From Eubacterium sp. (GTDB lineage Bacteria > Bacillota_A > Clostridia > Lachnospirales > Lachnospiraceae): a stretch of DNA of 11,643 nt. Each line of letters opens with the position of its first letter. Positions within the stretch are counted from its first letter, which is position 1. Below, piece by piece: positions 1-6,338 of this stretch. The DNA lies in the NCBI GenBank assembly GCA_017475785.1, contig JAFVEX010000113.1, positions 1 to 11,643 of the forward strand. Reading direction: 5' to 3'. The notes below the pieces were generated by a model. That model ran no database searches. It had not been told where the DNA came from and was given only the letters and a program-made list of their open reading frames with translations. The translations under genes were made by a program, and so were the position numbers.

Positions 1-666
1 ATCAGACTGGAGGACATCGATGCTGTCAAGGAAGCGCTCGCAAAAGGCGGGGCAGAACCAGGCGTCTGCGGCCCCAGGGTGCGGACGATCACTGCCTGTC
101 AGGGATCCGAAGTATGTCCGAACGGCTGCATCGAGACGGAAGAACTCGCGCAGGAGCTGCATAACAGGTATTTCGGGAGAGAATTGCCCCATAAGTTTAA
201 ATTCGGCATCACAGCCTGTCAGAACAACTGTCTGAAGGCGGAAGAAAATGATCTTGGCATCAAAGGCGGCGTCCAGGTGAAGTGGAAAGAGGAGGCTTGT
301 ATCTCCTGCGGCGTCTGCGAGAAGGTGTGCCGCGAGCACGCGGTGCAGATAAAGGACGGCAAAATCGAAGTGCGGCAGGAACTCTGCAATTACTGCGGAC
401 GCTGCGCGTTCAGCTGTCCGACGGATACCTATGACACATCGCCGGGATACCTGCTGAGCTTTGGCGGCCTGTTTGGCAACAAAATCAACCGCGGAGAGGT
501 GATCATCCCATTTGTGCAGGACAAGGAGACACTGTTCCGCGTCTGTGACGCCGCCCTGGCATTTTTCGAGGAACACGCAAATCCCGGCGAGCGATTCAAA
601 TTTACAATTGACCGCGTCGGGAAGGAAAAACTGGACGAGGTCATCTGGAACGCGTATGAGCAGTGA
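1..666 (+). CDS. Siroheme/[4Fe-4S] sulfite- or nitrite-reductase-like protein with two ferredoxin clusters (5' partial)
   Basis: The frame is open from the first base, so the N-terminus lies outside the window; 221 residues are visible. A Cys-X5-Cys pair (codons 33 and 39, 'ACQGSEVC') followed by Cys-X3-Cys (73 and 77, 'CQNNC') is the signature that binds the coupled siroheme-[4Fe-4S] centre in sulfite and nitrite reductases. Two ferredoxin motifs follow: Cys 100/103/106/110 and Cys 129/132/135/139 (the latter ending in CP). The C-terminal 'GERFKFTIDRVG' resembles the end of AsrC-type anaerobic sulfite reductase subunits. The known family role is six-electron reduction of sulfite or nitrite in the cytoplasm, fed by ferredoxin-type clusters. 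The true substrate cannot be read from this fragment, and partner subunits, if any, would lie upstream. A GTG at 79 could be mistaken for a start, but it falls inside the conserved region, after clear same-frame coding sequence. A strong terminator closes the gene. Confidence 0.85.
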   Translation: MRLEDIDAVKEALAKGGAEPGVCGPRVRTITACQGSEVCPNGCIETEELAQELHNRYFGRELPHKFKFGITACQNNCLKAEENDLGIKGGVQVKWKEEACISCGVCEKVCREHAVQIKDGKIEVRQELCNYCGRCAFSCPTDTYDTSPGYLLSFGGLFGNKINRGEVIIPFVQDKETLFRVCDAALAFFEEHANPGERFKFTIDRVGKEKLDEVIWNAYEQ

Positions 667-694
667 TTGACAGAAATCTGGTTTATGATAAAAT
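667..694 (+). promoter_or_regulatory. Candidate sigma-A promoter for rluF, placed before the upstream gene's terminator
   Basis: A perfect TTGACA at 667-672 is followed by a 16-nt gap and TAAAAT at 689-694 (5 of 6 to consensus). It directly follows the stop codon at 664-666. Transcription would begin near 700, so the first RNA made would be the 702-733 hairpin. It is assigned to rluF by position only. A TATGAT at 684-689 is too close to this -35 to pair with it. Confidence 0.4.
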
Positions 695-701
695 ACAAGA
701 G

Positions 702-733
702 GCAGCCCCGGTATTTATGCCGGGGCTGCTTTT
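702..733 (+). terminator. Rho-independent terminator after the siroheme protein gene
   Basis: A perfect 10-bp GC-rich stem, GCAGCCCCGG (702-711) with CCGGGGCTGC (720-729), closes an 8-nt loop and is followed by TTTT (730-733). It lies 36 bases past the stop codon. The short U-tract is the only weak point. Confidence 0.88.
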
Positions 734-741
734 ACAGAATG

Positions 742-783
742 CGGCAGAGATGTCAAAAAGGAACCGGATTCTGCCGGAATCCG
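742..783 (+). promoter_or_regulatory. Two mutually exclusive hairpins in the rluF leader
   Basis: CGGCAGA (742-748) can pair perfectly with TCTGCCG (770-776). CGGATTC (765-771) can instead pair perfectly with GAATCCG (777-783). Both use bases 770-776, so only one can form at a time. The second hairpin ends two bases before the GGAG ribosome site at 785-788. Each stem is 7 bp. A switching role is inference, and stems this short can arise by chance. Confidence 0.25.
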
Positions 784-796
784 CGGAGTGCTTTTT

Positions 797-1507
797 ATGA
801 GAATCAACAAATATCTTGCTTCCTGCGGCCTCTGCTCCCGCAGGGAGGCAGATCAGATGGTAGCTGACGGACGCGTGACGATCGACGGGGAACCTGCGGA
901 GGCAGGCTCCCAGGTGGAAGAGGGCATGGAGGTGCTGGCGGACGGAAAGCCTGTCAGGGCAAAGCAGGAGAAGACGTATCTGCTTCTATACAAGCCGCGC
1001 GGAATTGTCTGTACGGCCAGCAGACAGGAGGCGGATAACATCATTGATTTTCTGCATTATCCAGTGCGCCTGACGTACGCAGGACGCCTGGACAAAGATT
1101 CGGAAGGGCTGATGCTGATGACAGATGACGGCGATCTGATCCATGCCGTTATGCGCGCAGGTGACCTGCATGAGAAGGAATACGAGGTGCAGGTCGCGCA
1201 GAAAATCAGGAGGCAGGATCTTGTGGAAATGCAGGGCGGCGTATTTCTGGAAGAAATCGGCAGGCAGACCCGTCCCTGCAAAACGAGATACATCGGCCCG
1301 CACACCTTCCGCATTACGCTGACAGAGGGGATCAACCGGGAGATCCGCAGAATGTGCAAGGCCTACGGGTACCGTGTCACAAAGCTGGTGCGGATCCGGA
1401 TAATGAACCTGAAGCTGGGCGGCTTGAAGCCGGGTGAGTCGCGGCTGGCAACAGATACCGAGCGCGAGGAGCTGCTGAGGCTGGCGGGGCGATATCCGGA
1501 GAAGTGA
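797..1507 (+). CDS. rluF: 23S rRNA pseudouridine synthase, RsuA/RluB/RluF family (most like RluF)
   Basis: Isomerises specific uridines in ribosomal RNA to pseudouridine. The 236-residue protein has an N-terminal S4 RNA-binding domain (about residues 2-47, 'MRINKYLASCGLCSRREAD'), then the catalytic domain with 'GRLDKDSEGL' at 96-105, in which Asp99 is the expected catalytic aspartate, and the family motif 'GINREIRRMC' at 178-187. The following 'GYRVTKLVRIRIMN' closely resembles the RluF subgroup (U2604 of E. coli 23S rRNA) rather than RsuA. RluB- or RluE-type specificity cannot be excluded. I chose ATG 797 because GGAG at 785-788 sits 8 nt upstream and the S4 domain begins at once; a GTG at 788 overlaps that ribosome site. 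The gene is separated from the upstream gene by a terminator and is probably transcribed on its own. No terminator follows; the 22-bp repeat array does. Confidence 0.9.
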   Translation: MRINKYLASCGLCSRREADQMVADGRVTIDGEPAEAGSQVEEGMEVLADGKPVRAKQEKTYLLLYKPRGIVCTASRQEADNIIDFLHYPVRLTYAGRLDKDSEGLMLMTDDGDLIHAVMRAGDLHEKEYEVQVAQKIRRQDLVEMQGGVFLEEIGRQTRPCKTRYIGPHTFRITLTEGINREIRRMCKAYGYRVTKLVRIRIMNLKLGGLKPGESRLATDTEREELLRLAGRYPEK

Positions 1508-1525
1508 CATGGCAGTTCAGATGCA

Positions 1526-1680
1526 GAAGAGTTGCGGCTCAACTGCAGATGTGATGCGTCTCAGCTGTTGAAGAGAAGCGGCTTTGTTGCTGAAGAAATG
1601 CCGCTTGGCCACCGAAGAGTTACGGCTTTGCCGCTGAAGAAATGACCGCTCAGCTGCTGAAGGGATATGGCTTGTCTGTA
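1526..1680. repeat. Degenerate 22-bp tandem repeat array, about seven units
   Basis: Units start at 1526, 1548, 1570, 1592, 1614, 1636 and 1659 (the sixth is 23 bp). Each begins GAAGAG, GAAGAA or a near variant and continues with a GCGGCTTTG-like core and usually an ending such as CTGCT or TTGCT. The 1570, 1592 and 1614 units are clearest; 1548 and 1659 are the most eroded. In the 1570 unit AGCGGC-TTT-GTTGCT can pair as RNA with two G-U pairs, and the 1614 unit has CGGC-TTT-GCCG, but other units do not fold this way. The period is not a multiple of three, which argues against coding. Function unknown. Confidence 0.6.
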
Positions 1681-1728
1681 TGGCCTGGCTGTAGTCCGAA
1701 AACGGGAAAACTGGATTGTTCAGGATAT

Positions 1729-1748
1729 TGCCTGTAAATGCACAGGCA
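1729..1748 (+). promoter_or_regulatory. Small hairpin just upstream of the ligA ribosome site
   Basis: TGCCTGT (1729-1735) and ACAGGCA (1742-1748) form a perfect 7-bp stem with a 6-nt loop, ending a few bases before the AAGGA site at 1753-1757. No T-run follows, so it is not a terminator. It might influence ligA translation; chance is possible. I found no convincing ligA promoter in the 1508-1769 gap. Confidence 0.25.
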
Positions 1749-1769
1749 TGAAAAGGAATATTTCTCGAC

Positions 1770-3743
1770 ATGAATATGACAAATGATCAAAAACTGACCC
1801 GCATGCGGGAGCTGGTGCGCGCATTAAGCGATGCCTCCCGCGCCTATTACGCCGAGGACAGAGAGATTCTGTCCAATAAGGAGTACGACGCCCTGTATGA
1901 TGAGCTGGAGATGCTTGAGCAGGAGACCGGCACGACGCTCGCCAATTCCCCGACGGTTCAGGTCGGCTATGAAGCAGTGGACGCGCTGCCGAAGGAGGCG
2001 CATGACCGCCCCATGCTTTCGCTGGACAAGACGAAGGACCGGGAAGCCCTGCGTGCCTTTGTCGGCAGTCAGAAGACGCTCCTATCGTGGAAGCTGGACG
2101 GCCTGACGATCGTCCTGACATACCGTGACAGACGGTTGTTCAAGGCTGTCACGCGCGGAAACGGAACCGTCGGAGAGGTCGTGACAAACAACGCAAAGGT
2201 ATTTGTGAATCTGCCGCTCCAGATCGCCCACAAGGGTGAGCTGGTGCTCCGCGGGGAGGCGATCATCACATACGCGGACTTTGAGCGGATCAATCAGGAA
2301 ATCGAGGATGCCGACGCCCAGTACAAAAATCCGCGCAATCTCTGCAGCGGCTCTGTCCGCCAGCTCAACAATGAGATTACGGCGCGCCGCTCTGTCAGGT
2401 TTTACGCGTTTTCCCTCGTGCGCGCGGAAGGCGTATCCTTCGAAAACTCCCATGAAAAAGAATTTGAGTGGCTCTCCGGGCAGGGGTTTGAAGTCGTCGA
2501 ATATCGCGCCGTGACGGCGGAAACGCTGGATGAGGCGATGGACTACTTCGCAGAAAAGATTGCGGTTAATCCATTTCCGTCAGACGGCCTGGTGGCACTG
2601 TATGACGACATCGCGTACGGCACGTCGCTCGGCACGACCGCGAAATTCCCGCGGAACGCGTACGCGTTCAAGTGGGCAGACGAGACAAGGCTGACGCATC
2701 TGCTTGAGATCGAGTGGAGTCCGTCCAGAACAGGCCTTCTGAACCCGGTCGCGATCTTTGAGCCGGTGGAGCTGGAAGGGTCGACCGTATCGCGCGCCAG
2801 CGTCCACAACGTCAGCATCGTAAAAGAACTGCAGCTGGGCGTCGGCGATGAGCTGGAGGTCTACAAGGCTAATATGATCATCCCGCAGATCGCGGAAAAC
2901 CTGACGCGCAGCAGCTCGGCAGTGATTCCGGAAATCTGCCCGGTCTGCGGCAAAAAGACTGAGATCCGGACCAGCGCCGAGCAGGTAGAGACGCTGTACT
3001 GCGCGAATGCCGCATGTCCGGCCAAGCGGATGAAGTCATTCACGCTTTTTGTCAGCCGGGACGCGATGAACATCGAGGGGATCTCCGAGTCGACGCTGGA
3101 GAAGCTTATGGCGCACGGACTGATTCACAGCTACGCGGATCTGTTCCGTCTGGAGAAGCACAGAGAGATCATCACCGGAATGGACGGATTTGGAGAGCTC
3201 TCCTTCCAGAATCTTCTGCGCAGTGTCCAGGCGGCCAGGACGACGACGGCCTCCAGACTGCTGTACAGTCTGGGCATCCCGGACGTCGGGCTTGCAACCG
3301 CGCGTCTGATCAGCAGGACATACAACGAGGCGTTCGACCAGATGCGCCGCGCAAACGAAGAAGAACTCTGTGAGATCGAGGGAATCGGTGCCGTGATTGC
3401 CGCCTCCTATGTGAACTGGTGGAAGCAGCCGGAAAACGCGGCTTCTGTGGACGAACTGCTTCCGTATCTGACATTCGAGCAGGAATTCCAGACAGTGGGA
3501 GAGCAGAAGCTGCAGGGACTGGTATTTGTTATCACAGGAAGTCTCACGAGATTCCCTAACCGCAGCGCGCTCAAGAAGCTGATAGAAGACCTTGGCGGAA
3601 AGGTGACCGGGAGCGTCAGCGCGAAAACAAGCTTTCTGATCAACAACGACGTCACCTCCACATCCGGCAAAAACCGCAAGGCCGCGGAGCTGCAGATCCC
3701 CATCCTCTCGGAGGAGGATTTCATAGAGCGGTTTAATCTCTGA
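1770..3743 (+). CDS. ligA: NAD-dependent DNA ligase LigA, divergent form
   Basis: Seals DNA nicks in replication and repair using NAD+. The 657 residues follow the LigA domain order: Ia domain (about 5-60, 'NKEYDALYDEL'); adenylation domain with the lysine motif KLDG at 108-111, RGE at 161-163 and 'NPRN'; OB fold ('SRTGLLNPVA'); a four-Cys zinc finger (Cys390, 393, 411, 416); helix-hairpin-helix repeats ('LGIPDVG', 'IEGIG'); and a C-terminal BRCT domain (about 578-657, starting 'LQGLVFVITGSLTRF'). Length is near the usual 660-680. Several positions normally conserved in the nucleotide pocket differ: Ser106 where E. coli has Glu113, Leu277 where it has Lys290, Asn36 for Asp32, TRGNG for TRGDG. 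The nucleophile Lys108, Glu163, Asp272 and Lys301 are kept, so it is probably active. ATG 1770 is chosen from AAGGA at 1753-1757 (12-nt spacing, rather long); ATG 1776 is an alternative. Whether the genome has a second, canonical LigA is unknown. Confidence 0.93.
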   Translation: MNMTNDQKLTRMRELVRALSDASRAYYAEDREILSNKEYDALYDELEMLEQETGTTLANSPTVQVGYEAVDALPKEAHDRPMLSLDKTKDREALRAFVGSQKTLLSWKLDGLTIVLTYRDRRLFKAVTRGNGTVGEVVTNNAKVFVNLPLQIAHKGELVLRGEAIITYADFERINQEIEDADAQYKNPRNLCSGSVRQLNNEITARRSVRFYAFSLVRAEGVSFENSHEKEFEWLSGQGFEVVEYRAVTAETLDEAMDYFAEKIAVNPFPSDGLVALYDDIAYGTSLGTTAKFPRNAYAFKWADETRLTHLLEIEWSPSRTGLLNPVAIFEPVELEGSTVSRASVHNVSIVKELQLGVGDELEVYKANMIIPQIAENLTRSSSAVIPEICPVCGKKTEIRTSAEQVETLYCANAACPAKRMKSFTLFVSRDAMNIEGISESTLEKLMAHGLIHSYADLFRLEKHREIITGMDGFGELSFQNLLRSVQAARTTTASRLLYSLGIPDVGLATARLISRTYNEAFDQMRRANEEELCEIEGIGAVIAASYVNWWKQPENAASVDELLPYLTFEQEFQTVGEQKLQGLVFVITGSLTRFPNRSALKKLIEDLGGKVTGSVSAKTSFLINNDVTSTSGKNRKAAELQIPILSEEDFIERFNL

Positions 3744-3747
3744 TCAT

Positions 3748-3843
3748 CAGCTGCGTTTTATACCAGTTGCGTTTTATACCAGTTGTGATTTATACCAGTT
3801 GCGTTTTATATCAGTTGCGTTTTATATCAGTTGCGTTTTACAG
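3748..3843. repeat. 16-bp tandem repeat, six units, between ligA and metA
   Basis: Six head-to-tail units of CAGTTGCGTTTTATAC start at 3748, 3764, 3780, 3796, 3812 and 3828. Unit 1 has CAGC for CAGT, unit 3 has TGATT for CGTTT, units 4 and 5 end in TAT rather than TAC, and unit 6 ends in ACAG. There are no spacers, so this is not a CRISPR. The array begins 4 bases after the ligA stop and its last unit supplies the -35 box of the metA promoter. The near-identity of units suggests recent expansion by slippage. Confidence 0.95.
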
Positions 3844-3866
3844 GATGCGGTGAATTGTGATATGAT
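3837..3866 (+). promoter_or_regulatory. metA promoter, extended -10 type
   Basis: TTTACA (3837-3842; 5 of 6 to TTGACA), an 18-nt spacer, and TATGAT (3861-3866; 5 of 6) preceded by TGA, giving an extended -10. Transcription should start near 3873, leaving a leader of about 40 nt. That is too short for a SAM riboswitch or T-box, so none of the usual methionine leader controls is present. Confidence 0.65.
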
Positions 3867-3913
3867 GTTGCACATAAGCAGCTTAAAATAAAAAAGGAAG
3901 GAGAGTGATCGGT

Positions 3914-4843
3914 ATGCCTCTGAAAGTGCAGAAAGATCTGCCGGCAAAAGAAATACTGGAGCATGAGAATATTTTTGTAATGGATGAAGACCGCGCGATG
4001 CACCAGGACATCCGGCCACTGGAAATTATTATATTGAACCTGATGCCTCTCAAGGAGGACACAGAGCTGCAGATTCTGCGGTGTCTGGCGAATTCACCGA
4101 TTCAGGTGGATGTGTCCTTTATGGGGGTGTCGAGCCACACGTCCAAAAACACGTCGAAGAGCCATCTGAATAAGTTTTACACGACCTTTGAGGATGTGAA
4201 GGATCAGTGCTTCGACGGGATGATCGTCACCGGGGCGCCGGTTGAGCTGATGCCCTTTGAGGAAGTGGATTACTGGCCGGAAATGGTCGAGATCATGGAC
4301 TGGAGTGAGAAGCACGTGACCTCCACGATGTACCAGTGCTGGGGCGCGCAGGCGGCGATGTACCACTTTTACGGAATTGACAAGCACGAGCGGCCTGAGA
4401 AGCTGTTCGGCTTGTTCAAGCAGCCTGTCATGTACCGTAAAACACCGCTGGTGCGCGGGTTTGACGACGTATTCATCGCGCCGCATTCCCGGTACACAGA
4501 GGTCAATACAGACCAGCTGCACGCCTGCGGGGAAATTACCGTTCTGTCCGAGTCGGAAGAGGCTGGATTTTTCCTTGGCATGGCAGACGACGGCCGTAAG
4601 ATCTTTGTGCAGGGTCATCCCGAATACGACCGCATGACGCTGGACAAGGAGTACCACCGCGACCAGGAGCGCGGCCTCGGTACGGCCATTCCTAAAAACT
4701 ATTATCCGAACGATGATCCGGGCGAGACGCCGCTGCTGCTGTGGCGCGCGCTTTCCTTCAATCTGTACAACAACTGGCTGAATTACTACGTCTATCAGGT
4801 GACGCCGTATCATCTGAACGGCGCGCCGGATTTTGGGCGTTGA
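3914..4843 (+). CDS. metA: Homoserine O-acetyltransferase, MetA family
   Basis: Acylates homoserine at the first committed step of methionine synthesis, in the cytoplasm. The 309-residue protein aligns end to end with MetA: N-terminus 'MPLKVQKDLPAKEILEHENI', catalytic Cys142 in 'YQCWGAQAAMYHFYGI', and His235/Glu237 in 'GHPEYD', completing the Cys-His-Glu set. Residue 111 is Glu ('GAPVELMPFEEVDYWPEM'). In the characterised family Glu111 marks acetyl-CoA users and Gly111 succinyl-CoA users such as E. coli, so I call acetyltransferase (also named MetAA). The start is ATG 3914, with AAGGAG at 3898-3903 ten bases upstream and the family N-terminus matching; GTG 3905 is one base from that site and unlikely. 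It has its own promoter after the 16-bp repeats. No other methionine gene is in the window, and no clear terminator follows. Confidence 0.95.
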   Translation: MPLKVQKDLPAKEILEHENIFVMDEDRAMHQDIRPLEIIILNLMPLKEDTELQILRCLANSPIQVDVSFMGVSSHTSKNTSKSHLNKFYTTFEDVKDQCFDGMIVTGAPVELMPFEEVDYWPEMVEIMDWSEKHVTSTMYQCWGAQAAMYHFYGIDKHERPEKLFGLFKQPVMYRKTPLVRGFDDVFIAPHSRYTEVNTDQLHACGEITVLSESEEAGFFLGMADDGRKIFVQGHPEYDRMTLDKEYHRDQERGLGTAIPKNYYPNDDPGETPLLLWRALSFNLYNNWLNYYVYQVTPYHLNGAPDFGR

Positions 4844-4937
4844 AGACAGGCCGGGCGTACAGAACCAGTCATACTTCATCAAAAGCAGATGGAGATATTC
4901 GGGATATTATCACGAAAGATAAGGCGGGAGGATTCGC

Positions 4938-5747
4938 ATGAAGAAAAGATGGACCTTGTTTGCGGTGATGCTGCTGATGGGACTGCTGTACATCTGTTTT
5001 CCGGTATCGGCAAAAGCAGCCGTCACACTGAAGGAGCTGAAGCCAAACAAGACGTATAAGAAGTACGACATCACACGGGACGGCGAGGCAGACCGCATCC
5101 GCTACAAGCACTCGGACAGTGATTCGTACATGGAAAAAGGCACCTACGAGATGCGCATATACGTCAACGGGAAAAAAGTCGCCACAAGCTTTTCCTCCAG
5201 AGGCGGATCGCTGTATTACTGTAAGCTCAACAAGAAAAATGAATTCCTGATCGAACAAATCCACTACGCCGGGGGTGCCTGCGACTATCTGGTGCACGCC
5301 TGGAAAAACGGAAAAATCAGGAGTGTCAGCAGCGGAATGACTTCTGTGCAGGGCTTTTATCTGAACGGCACGCTGAAACGTACCTCCGATAAGAAAAAGC
5401 TGTATATCGAGAGCTGTCAGAAATTTAACGCGCTGGAATCATTCCCGGACACAGCCCCGGATGTTCTTAAGATCCGGCACTACTACCAGCCAAAATCCGG
5501 AAAGCTGAAGCTGGTGTCACGCGCAGGGACTGTCGTCGGCAGCCCGAAATTTGTCACAGACCAGTCCTTCTCCACGAGTAAGTCCGTATCAAAACCGGAC
5601 ATCAAGAACGGCGTGCAGGTACAGGGCGGGGAGACCGTTACACTGAAGAAGATCTGCTTCGCGAAGGGCGGTTCCTATTTCTACTACATCAAGACAAAAA
5701 ACGGAGCAGGGTGGTTCGAGGATTCCGCGGCGATCACACTGCGGTAG
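4938..5747 (+). CDS. Secreted protein of unknown function, possible C-terminal SH3-like domain
   Basis: I do not recognise a named family. The 269-residue product starts with a clear Sec signal peptide: KKR, a hydrophobic core at about residues 6-23, and a likely signal peptidase I site after 'SAKA' (about residue 28). The Cys at 20 lacks a lipobox, so it is probably not a lipoprotein. The mature part begins with 'YDITRDGEADRIRY', which resembles DxTxDGxxDxI calcium-type or FG-GAP-like segments. It contains four Cys (95, 115, 160, 240). The C-terminus (about 222-269, 'GGETVTLKKIC' to 'NGAGWFEDSAA') resembles a bacterial SH3 fold of the cell-wall-binding kind; this is a weak visual match. GGGAGG at 4926-4931 is well spaced from the ATG. 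The 94-bp gap after metA shows neither a clear terminator nor promoter, so readthrough from metA is possible. Confidence 0.8.
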   Translation: MKKRWTLFAVMLLMGLLYICFPVSAKAAVTLKELKPNKTYKKYDITRDGEADRIRYKHSDSDSYMEKGTYEMRIYVNGKKVATSFSSRGGSLYYCKLNKKNEFLIEQIHYAGGACDYLVHAWKNGKIRSVSSGMTSVQGFYLNGTLKRTSDKKKLYIESCQKFNALESFPDTAPDVLKIRHYYQPKSGKLKLVSRAGTVVGSPKFVTDQSFSTSKSVSKPDIKNGVQVQGGETVTLKKICFAKGGSYFYYIKTKNGAGWFEDSAAITLR

Positions 5748-5835
5748 AGATGATTGTAATCAAAAATCCACATAAATATTCGCCCTGAAATGGGAGTGTC
5801 TGTTCTGCGCGGCAAGAGGAAATGGGGTGACGTGA

Positions 5836-6330
5836 ATGAGACTGTTTATCGCAATTCAGTTTTCCAGTGAGATGCAGAAAGAACTGCTGGACACACTACA
5901 TCGCCTGAAGCAGGCAGGCGTCAGAGGAAACTACACACCTGCCGCGAATCTGCACATGACGCTTGCGTTCATAGGCGAGACGAGACAGGTGGACGAGATC
6001 AAGGAGGTCCTGAACGGCGTAAAGTACGCGCCATTCCGACTTGCGCTGACAGACCTCGGGACCTTCGGTGATCTGCTTTGGGTCGGCGCGAAGGGAAATC
6101 AGGGGATGAAGAAGCTGGTCAGAGACCTTCGTTCCGGGCTGGACGCCGCCGGAATCTCCTATGACAAGAAAGAATTCAAGCCGCACATCACACTGATCCG
6201 GAAAATGGCAGGAAGCCTGCCCCGCGGATTCACCGTCGGAAAGACGGACATGATGGTAAAGAAAATATCTCTGATGAAATCAGAGAATAAAAATGGCAGA
6301 ATGGTCTACACGGAAATCTACTCCGTGTAG
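5836..6330 (+). CDS. thpR: RNA 2',3'-cyclic phosphodiesterase ThpR (2H phosphoesterase, LigT-like)
   Basis: The 164-residue protein shows the two HxT motifs that define 2H phosphoesterases: His40-Met-Thr42 in 'NLHMTLAFIGE' and His117-Ile-Thr119 in 'FKPHITLIRK'. Both histidines act in catalysis in the family, which opens 2',3'-cyclic phosphates at RNA ends and can ligate tRNA halves in vitro. The N-terminus 'MRLFIAIQFS' is typical and fixes the start; GGGGTG at 5823-5828 lies 7 nt upstream. Length matches the usual 165-190. The cellular role in bacteria is not settled. The final codons form the left arm and loop of the terminator, so gene and terminator end overlap. No convincing promoter was seen in the 88-bp upstream gap. 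Confidence 0.92.
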   Translation: MRLFIAIQFSSEMQKELLDTLHRLKQAGVRGNYTPAANLHMTLAFIGETRQVDEIKEVLNGVKYAPFRLALTDLGTFGDLLWVGAKGNQGMKKLVRDLRSGLDAAGISYDKKEFKPHITLIRKMAGSLPRGFTVGKTDMMVKKISLMKSENKNGRMVYTEIYSV

Positions 6331-6338
6331 GCCATTTT
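6300..6338 (+). terminator. Rho-independent terminator overlapping the 3' end of thpR
   Basis: AATGGTCTACACGGA (6300-6314) pairs with TCCGTGTAGGCCATT (6322-6336) as a 15-bp stem with one G-U pair and a 7-nt loop, with the T-run at 6334-6338 partly in the stem. The TAG stop (6328-6330) lies in the right arm. An A-run at 6288-6293 precedes the stem, so it could also work for transcription from the other side. Confidence 0.85.

Noticed and set aside
986..1510. Minus-strand open frame opposite rluF
   Set aside because: It overlaps the catalytic motifs of a clear pseudouridine synthase and has no domain of its own.
1517..1771. Minus-strand frame of 84 codons across the 22-bp repeats
   Set aside because: The repeat period is not a multiple of three, so repeats do not give repeated peptides, and no family resemblance was seen.
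3748..3843. Tandem units considered as a CRISPR array
   Set aside because: Units are 16 bp, abut directly with no spacers, and no cas gene is in the window.
3867..3913. Search for a SAM riboswitch or T-box before metA
   Set aside because: The leader after the promoter is only about 40 nt and lacks the conserved elements.
4094..4882. Long open frame (262 codons) on the minus strand opposite metA
   Set aside because: It lies opposite a certain metA gene, its translation has no recognisable domain, and it is explained by codon bias of the real gene.
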